From positions 1-47,384 of the forward strand of contig JACZVV010000009.1 in NCBI GenBank assembly GCA_022572465.1: a stretch of DNA of 47,384 nucleotides. The letters are read 5' to 3'. The notes below the pieces were generated by a model, which ran no database searches, was not told where the DNA came from, and saw only the letters and a program-made list of their open reading frames with translations. Positions 40,242 to 47,384 of the stretch are shown here, piece by piece. The position numbers and the translations under genes were made by a program. The stretch's first letter is position 1. Each line of letters starts with the position of its first letter. This stretch comes from Chloroflexota bacterium. Its GTDB lineage: Bacteria > Chloroflexota > Dehalococcoidia > SHYB01.

Positions 40242-41358
40242 GACCTATAACCTGGTTTCGGTGGGGACGCACGTCAACCCGCCGCCGGCGATGTGGCGTG
40301 AGCGCGTCGCGGCGCCGTTCCGCGCTCGCGCCCCTCGCCTTGGCCGTAAACGGATCGATCCCCACGGCGAGGTGGAGGTTCTCGTTTTCGAGGGGCGTGA
40401 GTTTCCCTGCAACCTGATCGCGGCCGACGCCGGCAAACGGTCCGAGGATCTGCGCGCTGTCGGTCGCACCTTCCGCGACGGCCACCAGGGTGGATGGGAC
40501 CCAGACGCCCGGTTGAAGGACCAGGCCCTGGACGCCGTCGACGTCGACGTGATCTTCGACGGCGTCATCCCGCTGTACACGGAGGACCTGGCGCTGAAGT
40601 TCGCGCTCATGCAAGCGTACAACGACTGGCTCTCCGAGTTTTGCGCTACCGCGCCGGACCATTTCCTCGGCGTGGCCGAGCTGCCCATGTGGGACATGAA
40701 GCTCGCCTCCAGCGAGGCCCAGAGGGCGCGGCGGATCGGACTGCGAGGCGTCCTCATTCCCGCCGTGCCGGGCATCCAGGGCCCCTACTCTTCACCGGCG
40801 CATCATCAGTACAACGACCCGTTCTACGGACCCCTCTGGTCGGTCCTCGAAGAGCTCGATATGCCCGCTCATATCCATCTCGGCACCCAGCCTTTGGGCA
40901 AGGGCCTCGAGAGCGACACCATCATCTCGATGTCGTGCAACAAGAGCATGCTCTCGGAGCCGATCGCGGTGTTGGCCTGCTCCGGGGTGCTCGAGCGGCA
41001 TCCGAAGCTCAAGATCGTCTGTGTCGAGAGCGGCGTGGGCTGGATGGCCTACTTCGTCCCCTGGATGGACCTGGTGTTCGAGCGCCACCGCCACTACACC
41101 AACGCCTCCCTCGATGAGCTGCCGAGCTTCTACTTCCACCGGCAGGTCTACGGGACCTACATCCAAGACCTGGTCGGCATTCGCATCCGGGACCTCATCG
41201 GTATCGAGAACATCATGTGGTGCAACGACTATCCCCACGCAGACGGCATTTGGCCTCATTCGAGGGACTCAATCGAGGAGCATATGGCTGGAGTCCCCGA
41301 GGACGAACGCCGCGCCATCCTCGCGGGCAACGCCGTGAACCTGTACGGGTTGCGTTGA
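40234..41358 (+). CDS. Amidohydrolase-2 family protein with altered N-terminal metal motif
   Basis: 374 residues, GTG start with AAGGAG six bases upstream. It resembles the amidohydrolase at 4305-5396: IMWCNDYPHADGIWPHSRDSI matches that gene's IMWSNDYPHTDSIWPHS. Other blocks are YNDWLSEFCATAPDHFLGVAEL and PAHIHLGTQPL. The usual N-terminal DxH is VGTHVNPP here, so the His is kept and the Asp is replaced by Gly. Metal binding or activity may differ. It closes the six-gene cluster. Confidence 0.9.
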   Translation: MAQTYNLVSVGTHVNPPPAMWRERVAAPFRARAPRLGRKRIDPHGEVEVLVFEGREFPCNLIAADAGKRSEDLRAVGRTFRDGHQGGWDPDARLKDQALDAVDVDVIFDGVIPLYTEDLALKFALMQAYNDWLSEFCATAPDHFLGVAELPMWDMKLASSEAQRARRIGLRGVLIPAVPGIQGPYSSPAHHQYNDPFYGPLWSVLEELDMPAHIHLGTQPLGKGLESDTIISMSCNKSMLSEPIAVLACSGVLERHPKLKIVCVESGVGWMAYFVPWMDLVFERHRHYTNASLDELPSFYFHRQVYGTYIQDLVGIRIRDLIGIENIMWCNDYPHADGIWPHSRDSIEEHMAGVPEDERRAILAGNAVNLYGLR

Positions 41359-41371
41359 GCAGCGTTCGACC

Positions 41372-41448
41372 GATCGCCGGGACGACGTGCCCGCGCATCG
41401 GCTGCGACATCGGAGGAGTCCGTTCGCCAGGGAGACCGCCGTGGCCCA
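41372..41448 (+). repeat. 77-base repeat, copy B: orphan leader
   Basis: A copy of 40165-40241 just after the amidohydrolase gene. It still has GGAG and GTG GCC CA, but no amidohydrolase follows; the sequence runs into the end of the minus-strand GNAT gene. It looks like the scar of a tandem gene duplication that was later lost. Confidence 0.75.
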
Positions 41449-41456
41449 CGGAGTGC

Positions 41457-41870
41457 TCACGGTCGTCCCCGGCGTGGCCGCCTCATCATCTCAGCCATCT
41501 CGAAACCGAACCGCCCGTATAGCCCGTGAGCGTCTCGCGTCGAGAGAATTTGAAGTGTTTCCCTGATGGACGGATGGTCGACGACACAGGCCATCATCCA
41601 CTTCCCCAGCCCCTCGCCTCGGATGTCGGAGCGAATGACAACGTCACAGATCCACGAGAACGTGCATCGATCCGTGACCACCCGCGCGAAGCCGATCTGC
41701 TCGTCCCCATCGAACATCGAGAAGCAGAGCGAGTTTGCGACCGACTCCGCCACCACCTCTTTCGATCGGCCCTGAGCCCAATACGTCTCCGTCAACCAAG
41801 CGTGGACCGTAGTCACGTCCACCCTCGACGAATCATCGGTTAAAAAGTAACGGCCGTGGCGCTGTTCCAT
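41457..41870 (-). CDS. GNAT-family N-acetyltransferase
   Basis: 137 residues, usual for a GNAT. The acetyl-CoA-binding part is CDVVIRSDIRGEGLGKWMMAC (motif A), preceded by EQIGFARVVTD, and the end carries ILSTRDAHGLYGRFGFEM, typical of motif B. It likely acetylates a small amine or a protein N-terminus; the substrate is unknown. A decayed copy of the C-terminal part lies at 43417-43517. It is convergent with the amidohydrolase cluster. Confidence 0.92.
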   Translation of the reverse strand: MEQRHGRYFLTDDSSRVDVTTVHAWLTETYWAQGRSKEVVAESVANSLCFSMFDGDEQIGFARVVTDRCTFSWICDVVIRSDIRGEGLGKWMMACVVDHPSIRETLQILSTRDAHGLYGRFGFEMAEMMRRPRRGRP

Positions 41871-42297
41871 ACTGTTTTGCCCTCGGAGTGCGGATTGGCC
41901 CGCGCGAACACCTCCACCTTGCCTATGGTGGCCGACACCGGAATCCGCCGAGTGATCCCTTGCGGTAGAAACCCAGGTCCCGGCGACCGTTGCCGTTGGC
42001 GACGGTTCGGCAACACGTATACTTTACCTCCCTTTATCCACCGTCGTCCCCTCACGTTCGCCGTTGGCCGCCCACGTTGCTGACAACGTTGCAGCCATCG
42101 CCGCGTACATGACGCAACCGGGCCTCGGCCTGCACATGCACAACATGGTGGTTGACGTCCGATGGCTCTCGTCGAAGATGACGGGCCTGGGCCGCTGTGC
42201 ATCCTGAATCGAGGAAGCCCTGATTTTCCCCAATGCCACCCGAGAAAATCAGACCCCGCCGGGACGCCTCAAGGAGGCTGAGCAACAAGGGTCAGCC
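41871..42297. other. Non-coding region
   Basis: About 430 bases between two minus-strand genes. Overlapping short ORFs exist on both strands but none is recognisable. It contains the hairpin at 42220-42252. Confidence 0.5.
42220..42252 (-). terminator. Possible terminator after the NmrA-like gene
   Basis: Perfect 9-bp stem CTGATTTTC / GAAAATCAG with a 15-nt loop, located 45 bases after the stop of the minus-strand reductase gene. No long T-run follows. Confidence 0.45.
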
Positions 42298-43215
42298 TCA
42301 CCTGTAGTGGCGGCTCATCTCCGAAGCGTAGCTCACGCCGATGTCATCCGCATTCTGCTCCAGCCAGTCGCTCAGCTGCGTCTGACCCATTGGAGGGCCT
42401 TCAGCAATCAGCAGGTTCGCCATTAACCCCTCCATTTCGTCCCGGGTCAGGACCACGTCTCTGACTGCGTAGCCCATGAGCCTCGACAGAAACAGAGCCA
42501 GTCCCGGCCTTACGTGAATGAGCCGCGCACGGCTTCCGATCTTGTCGCCGATGAGGCGGACCAGCCCCTCGAACGTCATAGTCTCCGGGCCTGTAGCGTC
42601 CAATGTTACGTTGTCGCTCTGGTGAGCCGCACTGACCGCTATCTCAGCCACATCCTCCACGAAAATCGGCTGGATCCTATAGGCGCCCGACCCGAATATT
42701 GCGAACACTGGGACCCGTCTCAAAAACCAGGCTATGTTGTTGATCAGGATGTCTTCCATTCCGAAGATGACGGTTGGCCTGACGATGGCGTAAGACAACC
42801 TGGAGCTCCTGATGGCCTGTTCCACGATCCCCTTGCCTTTGAAGTAGGGCAAGGGAGAGTCGGCGGAGGCGTTGGTAATGCTGACGTGCACGATACGGCG
42901 GACACCCGCGTCCTCGGCGGCCTTGATGAGCGTCTTGGTGTTCTCCACGGCCTTATCGAAAGTGACCTGGCCGCGCGGAAAACGAATCCAATAGGTGTTG
43001 TAAAGGACCTCAGCTCCTTGCAGGCTCCTGACCAACTCCTCTGAGTCGCCGAAGTTCAGCGGGGCGACGCTGACCCGCTCTCCGAAGGGGTTGGGGTGAT
43101 TGGGGTGTCCGGTGAGGGTCTTGACCGTCTTTCCCATCGAAAGAAGTCGCTGAGCGATGTGCTTGCCGGTGTAGCCGAAGGCTCCCGTGACTGCGCTCAG
43201 GCCGGCTGTTTCCAT
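42298..43215 (-). CDS. NAD(P)-binding, NmrA/atypical-SDR family protein
   Basis: 305 residues. The dinucleotide-binding motif is SAVTGAFGYTGKHIAQRLLS, close to the TGATGxxG form of NmrA-like and complex I NDUFA9-like atypical SDRs. Later blocks are NTKTLIKAAEDAGVRRIVHVSITNA, YFKGKGIVEQAIRSSRLSYAIVRPTVIFG and PIFVEDVAEIAV. The classical YxxxK pair appears as YFKGK. It may be a reductase, an epimerase-like enzyme or a redox sensor. It stands alone on the minus strand. Confidence 0.88.
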   Translation of the reverse strand: METAGLSAVTGAFGYTGKHIAQRLLSMGKTVKTLTGHPNHPNPFGERVSVAPLNFGDSEELVRSLQGAEVLYNTYWIRFPRGQVTFDKAVENTKTLIKAAEDAGVRRIVHVSITNASADSPLPYFKGKGIVEQAIRSSRLSYAIVRPTVIFGMEDILINNIAWFLRRVPVFAIFGSGAYRIQPIFVEDVAEIAVSAAHQSDNVTLDATGPETMTFEGLVRLIGDKIGSRARLIHVRPGLALFLSRLMGYAVRDVVLTRDEMEGLMANLLIAEGPPMGQTQLSDWLEQNADDIGVSYASEMSRHYR

Positions 43216-43416
43216 ACCTGCACCTGGATTGCGAACCGAGATTCCCCATATGGGCTGGGACCGCTCTAGTCCGATAGAATGATGAGAACATATCCTTCCT
43301 TCAGAAGCCCGTCAACCATCATCTCCCCGGTCCTCAGGCACGATTTCGGACTTGCCCCGGCCCGTGTCAGCACGCTTCATCGTCAGCCAGGTCCCGTGCA
43401 GACCCCGGAGCCGTGG

Positions 43417-43517
43417 GCGGAAGGCGCCTCACCGTCTCAGCCGTCTCGAAACCGAACCGGGCCTAGCGCCCGTGGGCGTCTCGCAACGAGAGCATTTCAC
43501 CCATTCCCCTGATGGCC
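43417..43517 (-). pseudogene. Decayed C-terminal fragment of a GNAT acetyltransferase
   Basis: On the minus strand the sequence reads LSLRDAHGR, a TAG stop, then ARFGFETAETVRR. It aligns with the end of the GNAT at 41457-41870 (STRDAHGLYGRFGFEMAEMM), with about four of five bases matching by eye over ~95 bases. The rest of the gene is absent. Confidence 0.65.
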
Positions 43518-43572
43518 GCACGCTAATGCGGGATTAATGGGAAGGCTGACGCCATGCATGAAACTACGCTGA

Positions 43573-43630
43573 CTCTCTTCGAAAATGGTGAGGCGCTTGG
43601 GTCCAGGCAGCTTGATATGGGGAATTCCGG
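43573..43630. repeat. 58-base dispersed repeat, copy B
   Basis: Partner of 30622-30679. It lies 60 bases after the GNAT remnant, inside a 555-base gene-free stretch (43216-43770) before the helicase that otherwise shows nothing. Confidence 0.65.
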
Positions 43631-43770
43631 CTGTTATAGTTGATAACGACGCATGAACCACTGTTTCTCTCGTTACACCCTCCACCGTTGACCCGTTGCT
43701 GAATTTTGCGAAAAACTGACATCGGGCTGAGAGCTAAGCTTGGCTCAGTGGAGTCAAAGGAGTTCTCCCC

Positions 43771-45093
43771 GTGGCTTTTGAACAATTCCATCTAGAACCG
43801 GATATTCTGTCCGGAATTCGGGAGATGGGGTGGGAACATCCCACCCCTATCCAACAGCAGGCCCTGCCGAAAGCTCTCCAGGGCCATGACATACTAGGCT
43901 TGGCTCAAACCGGCACCGGCAAAACCGCCGCCTTCCTGCTGCCGATTCTGCAAAAGCTGCGCCGCCGCCGGTCCCGCACACCGAAGAGTCTGGTGTTGGT
44001 ACCCACCAGAGAGCTGGCCGAACAGGTATACCAGGACGCCCGGGTTCTGGGCAAGCAAACCGACGTGAGAAGCGTGACTATCTATGGCGGAGTGAGCAAA
44101 GTACCACAGACCAAAGCATTGAAGCACGGTGTGGACCTGGTTATCGCCTGCCCCGGCCGTTTGCTTGACCACCTGTCCGAAGGCAATCTCCGGCTCACCG
44201 CCGTGGAAATACTCGTCCTGGACGAGGCCGACACCATGTGCGACATGGGTTTCCTACCCGATGTACGCCGAATTCTTCAGCACCTACCCCAAAATCGCCA
44301 GACCCTGTTTTTTTCCGCCACCATGCCTGACGACATACGGGAGCTTTCCCTACAAATTTTGAAGAACCCGGTCACCGTCCAAGTAGACCCCATAGCGCCC
44401 GCCGCCACCGTTTCCCATGCTCTATACCCGGTGCCCGCCACTCTTAAAAAACAGCTTCTGCTGGACATGATTCGGCAGACCCCCACTGGCAAGGTGCTGA
44501 TCTTTACCCGCACCAAACATAGGGCACGGCGTTTGGCCGCCGACCTCCAGCGGGAGGGCCACAAAGTGTCGGCGTTACAGGGCAACATGTCCCAAAACCA
44601 GCGACAGAAGTCCATGGACGGCTTCCGCCAGGGGAAGCACGATATCTTGGTGGCCACCGATCTCGCGGCCCACGGCATCGACGTGCGCGAAATTACGCAC
44701 GTCATCAACTTCGACATGCCCAATACCGTTGATGCCTATACGCATCGCATCGGACGCACCGGCCGCGCGCTCAACGAAGGCGAGGCCTTCACGCTAGCAG
44801 CGGAAGAAGATGCGTCCATGGTGCGGGCAGTGGAGAGGGTCCTGGAAGAGCCGATCGAGCGGCGGCGCCTGCCCAACTTCGACTACGGGGATTTCAATCC
44901 AGAGAGCCAATTCCCCACACAGCATCAAAGCGCCAACCATCAAAACCAATCCCGGCGCAACGGCGTTCCTGCCAGCGCAACAACCACCCGGACCCGCCAA
45001 ACTGCACAGCGAGGCAATCCAACGGGCGGCGTTGGCTCTCTCCGGCGCCCGTATCGTCGAGCGCCTCGACGAGCTCGTGGCCAAGCTCGATAA
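43771..45093 (+). CDS. DEAD-box RNA helicase (RhlE-like)
   Basis: 440 residues, GTG start with AAGGAG eight bases upstream. All DEAD-box motifs are present: Q motif HPTPIQQQ, I AQTGTGKT, Ia PTRELAEQ, Ib CPGRLLDH (Cys in place of the usual Thr), II LDEADTM, III FFSATMP, V TDLAAHGID and VI HRIGRTGR. It unwinds short RNA duplexes, probably in ribosome assembly or RNA decay. The last ~60 residues are basic and low-complexity. In another frame the same DNA encodes a helical tail ending VERLDELVAKLDKVATDLRGR at 45121, so a frameshift in the tail is possible. GC is somewhat lower than in the catabolic genes. Confidence 0.93.
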   Translation: MAFEQFHLEPDILSGIREMGWEHPTPIQQQALPKALQGHDILGLAQTGTGKTAAFLLPILQKLRRRRSRTPKSLVLVPTRELAEQVYQDARVLGKQTDVRSVTIYGGVSKVPQTKALKHGVDLVIACPGRLLDHLSEGNLRLTAVEILVLDEADTMCDMGFLPDVRRILQHLPQNRQTLFFSATMPDDIRELSLQILKNPVTVQVDPIAPAATVSHALYPVPATLKKQLLLDMIRQTPTGKVLIFTRTKHRARRLAADLQREGHKVSALQGNMSQNQRQKSMDGFRQGKHDILVATDLAAHGIDVREITHVINFDMPNTVDAYTHRIGRTGRALNEGEAFTLAAEEDASMVRAVERVLEEPIERRRLPNFDYGDFNPESQFPTQHQSANHQNQSRRNGVPASATTTRTRQTAQRGNPTGGVGSLRRPYRRAPRRARGQAR

Positions 45094-45395
45094 AGTCGCC
45101 ACAGACCTTCGGGGCCGCTGAGTCACACTGTCTCTTCTCTATCGAAGCGACATCGTGCAGGCACGCGAGCGGCCGACCGATCCCACGGGTTAGGGAAGCT
45201 GAGCTGAGCGCCCACCAGCGTGCTCCCAACACCCGCCGCACCCAGTCCCCCCGACTGTTTTACGCCCGCGCCATCATCTAAGCTGCGCGTAGTGGCCCGC
45301 CGCCTGGTGGATGACGCCGAAAACGCGTGCTAATGCTTCCTCTCAACAATCGGCGCAGCGTTCTTCATCTTCCCTTGGCAACCGGATTCGCCCAT
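45094..45395. other. Convergent intergenic region
   Basis: About 300 bases between helicase and pilin-like gene. The first 28 bases belong to the alternative-frame helicase tail mentioned above. No other gene or strong hairpin is seen. Confidence 0.5.
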
Positions 45396-46367
45396 CTACG
45401 ATCTCACGATAACCAGGTCATCGACGTAGAACTTATCGCCGCCGTCGTCCATTCCTGAGTTGAACGCAATCCAGAACTCGGATGACATGGTGTATGACGA
45501 TAGATCGATGTCGACGAATTTGTAGGTATCGTCGCTGTCGGCGCTGGTCCACGTCTTGACCGTCGTCCAGTCGGTATGGTTCGAGCTGACCAACGCCACT
45601 GCGGTGTCGCCGGCTTCGAAGGAGTCGACCTTGGCCCAGAATTGCAGGCGCAGGTTCGACATGCCCGCCAGGTTGGCCGACCGCTCGATATAGCTCGACG
45701 AGTTTTGCAGCCTGAGGTGGTGCGTCCCGCCGTGGGGAGTTCCAATGGTCGTTACCGAGGCGTTGCCCGTGGCAGCCCAATCGGCGAGCCATCCATACCC
45801 GCCGGTCAGTCCGCCGCTCTCGAAGTCGTCGCTGGGCAGATACAAGAACTGGAACGTTTCCGAAAGCGTTGCGCCGTTGGGCGCCGCGATGTTGATCGTT
45901 GCGTTCGTTCCGTCGCCCATCGCGGGGGCCAACTTTAGCCTGATCACCATCTCTTCACTGGCGCCGAGGACGTTGGGCTCGAAGATCTCGCTGATGGCGC
46001 TGGCGGTGTCGATGTAGATCCCGGTGATCTTCCACTCATCGTTCGCCAATCCCGTGGTCGTCCTGGGCAGCCACTTCACCATGTAGTTCCCGCTGGCGTC
46101 GTAATACTGCACCGTCAGGTCCCAGGCATCGAAGTCCGCTAGAGAAACCTGGCCCGAGTTCTTGAGGGTATAGTCCAACGAGTCGTTGTCCACGGTGTCC
46201 CTTTTGACGGCTGCGAGGCTCGTGCGGTAGATCTCCCCGTGACGGACCTCCATGGCTTTCCAGGCGTCGGCCACTGTCCCCACCGATGAGACCGAGGAGT
46301 TGGTAAGGAGCCCGGTGCCGACGACGATCGCCGCCACCGACAACATCATTGCGATGATAATTCCCAT
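45396..46367 (-). CDS. Pilin-like membrane-anchored protein with C-terminal beta-sandwich
   Basis: 323 residues. It begins with one hydrophobic segment (MGIIIAMMLSVAAIVVGTGLL), and the codons just before the ATG would encode QRRA, which resembles a type IV prepilin or archaellin-like processing site. The next ~150 residues are strand-rich (DYTLKNSGQVSLADFDAWDLTVQYYDASG). The C-terminal ~150 residues (FESGGLTGGYGWLADW, HHLRLQNSSSYIERSANL, FWIAFNSGMDDGGDKFYVDDLVI) look like a MAM/LamG-type sandwich. A surface pilin or adhesin is likely. No pilus-assembly gene is in view. The start lacks a strong ribosome site. Confidence 0.65.
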   Translation of the reverse strand: MGIIIAMMLSVAAIVVGTGLLTNSSVSSVGTVADAWKAMEVRHGEIYRTSLAAVKRDTVDNDSLDYTLKNSGQVSLADFDAWDLTVQYYDASGNYMVKWLPRTTTGLANDEWKITGIYIDTASAISEIFEPNVLGASEEMVIRLKLAPAMGDGTNATINIAAPNGATLSETFQFLYLPSDDFESGGLTGGYGWLADWAATGNASVTTIGTPHGGTHHLRLQNSSSYIERSANLAGMSNLRLQFWAKVDSFEAGDTAVALVSSNHTDWTTVKTWTSADSDDTYKFVDIDLSSYTMSSEFWIAFNSGMDDGGDKFYVDDLVIVRS

Positions 46368-47298
46368 TGCTCGTCTTTGAAGCAGAACGTGTCATCCGGG
46401 CCCGGCGATATGACCATCCAGGCGGGCAGGCGTCCGAGGCTAGCGTGGAGGCATAGCGGATCGTGATTTTGGCCGTCCCTGGGTGGTCCCATTCGGCGTG
46501 GCTATCGACGGCGTAGGTCATTTGCGCTTGGGCTGAGCATGCAACAGATTCGTAGACAGCTTAATGGCAGAGACACCCAATCTTGTATCGGGAAAACACG
46601 TCAAACCGCTGCAGGTGGCCAGCCTTCCTGGTAGGTGCAACCGCCCAAGCAAGCGCCGGGCCCAGACGCTGGATTTGCCAGAGCTGCCGCAGAATGCCAT
46701 CTCTGCACGGCAGCCGTCGCTCGCGTGTCGCAGCGCCGCCGACTGCTCTTCATAGTGCAACCGGCAGCGGCCGTCGTATGAGCGGGCGGCACAGGTGCGT
46801 CGCAGGCGATAGGCCCGGACGTTGGGGGTCACGTCATACCGGGCGCACGCGACGCTGCCCGTGCGCCATCCTGGTTGGAATGGCGTGGCGTGGGTACAGA
46901 CGGGAGTGCTGCCTGGCCATGCGGTCGCGACGCGTGGCGCAGTTGTCCCGCGATGTAGCCCTTATTCTCCGCGCGTCCAGTACAGAAAGGAGTACAGCAC
47001 CGCCCTGAGGGGCGCTTCGGATGCGTAGTGACATCACGCCGCGTCGCCCAGCGGTGACCGGTGGTGATCGATTCTTACAGCAGAAATCCCAACGGCGAAC
47101 AGCCGCTCCCAACGCGCGAAGCTCGGGGAGTTGAGGCCCAAAGACCAGGACCGGATGCGAGGGCGCGACGCCCTGGGCACTACAACATTCCGGTCTGTGA
47201 GCCGTGCTGTTCCGAGGCCACGACCGTCCCTGCCACCGTTGGACGGTGACCGACGCCGGTCGTGGCCCGGACGTTACTTCGCCGTCAGCGCTAAGGGG
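46368..47298. other. 930-base region without a recognised gene
   Basis: Several ORFs of 60-140 codons overlap on both strands but their products look like random high-GC translation. The promoter of the pilin-like gene should lie at its left end. Nothing else is recognised. Confidence 0.5.
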
Positions 47299-47384
47299 CT
47301 ACCAGCGGCCGCCGCCACCGCCACCGCCGCCTTGCCGAGGCTCCCGGGGGCGAGCTTCATTCACCGTGAGGGTGCGCCCCTGGA
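47299..47384 (-). CDS. RRM-type RNA-binding protein, C-terminal end
   Basis: Only the last 27 codons are in the window and the ORF track omits them. They read QGRTLTVNEARPREPRQ followed by an eight-glycine run and RW, then TAG. This is the usual end of small bacterial glycine-rich RRM proteins, where GRTLTVNEARPRE is the last strand of the RNA-recognition motif. Such proteins are cold- or stress-related RNA chaperones. The gene continues past the window edge. Confidence 0.85.
   Translation of the reverse strand, partial: QGRTLTVNEARPREPRQGGGGGGGGRW

Noticed and set aside
46583-47008. 141-aa plus-strand ORF near the right end
   Set aside because: Arg/Ser-rich product typical of random high-GC translation; no domain or ribosome site.
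1-47384. CRISPR array, prophage or full insertion sequence
   Set aside because: No regularly spaced repeats, phage structural genes or transposase genes were seen.

Overview
The window is high-GC (about two thirds G+C by eye) bacterial DNA with short intergenic gaps, Shine-Dalgarno sites and CCA-encoding tRNA genes. The mix of class III CoA transferases (CaiB/BaiF), COG2159-type amidohydrolases, luciferase-like flavin oxidoreductase, xanthine-dehydrogenase-type large subunit, D-aminoacylase, SnoaL-like proteins and DUF3179 lipoprotein resembles uncultivated Chloroflexota of the SAR202/Dehalococcoidia type. That placement is inference from gene content, not a phylogeny.

Layout. 1-5.4 kb: end of a SnoaL-like gene, then a minus-strand run holding an amidohydrolase, an alpha/beta hydrolase, a DUF559 cassette bracketed by inverted repeats, and a pair of CaiB genes. 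5.6-8.2 kb: metallo-beta-lactamase-fold hydrolase, methyltransferase, SirB1/transglutaminase-like protein. 8.4-11.1 kb: a lower-GC lipoprotein with propeller and beta-helix. 11.2-18.0 kb: M20 peptidase, HD protein, unknown small protein, DUF255 protein, TIGR03086 protein, EVE protein, tRNA-Val, zinc-ribbon protein. 18.3-19.4 kb: DUF3179 lipoprotein with an in-frame UGA. 19.4-24.5 kb: amidohydrolase, tRNA-Arg, an inositol-phosphate cytidylyltransferase / CDP-alcohol transferase / 2-hydroxyacid dehydrogenase operon, a frameshifted methyltransferase, tRNA-Leu. 24.7-30.3 kb: molybdenum hydroxylase large subunit, flavin oxidoreductase, a peroxiredoxin with an in-frame UGA, a VOC remnant, a second 2-hydroxyacid dehydrogenase. 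30.3-31.6 kb: AT-rich island with a VOC gene. 31.6-41.4 kb: fused double CaiB gene divergent from a six-gene catabolic-looking cluster. 41.4-47.4 kb: GNAT, NmrA-like reductase, a decayed GNAT fragment, DEAD-box helicase, pilin-like surface protein, and the end of an RRM RNA-binding protein.

Main result: two genes that the ORF track breaks in pieces are best read as selenoproteins. In the DUF3179 lipoprotein a UGA replaces the first Cys of the family's C-P-L-C motif (giving U-P-L-C). In a BCP-like peroxiredoxin a UGA replaces the peroxidatic Cys of the T-P-G-C motif, and the rest of that protein has no Cys. In both, reading continues in the same frame, and a stem-loop lies downstream with its loop starting 20-22 nt after the UGA and a G at loop position 2, as expected for a bacterial SECIS. 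UGA is an ordinary stop elsewhere in the window, so code reassignment is unlikely.

Other points worth attention: a DUF559 endonuclease-like gene inside a ~460-bp unit with ~30-bp inverted ends and a solo relative upstream of the selenoprotein; CaiB proteins in pairs, separate in one locus and fused in another, in which only one partner keeps the catalytic Asp position; and a crotonase that appears to lack both catalytic glutamates.
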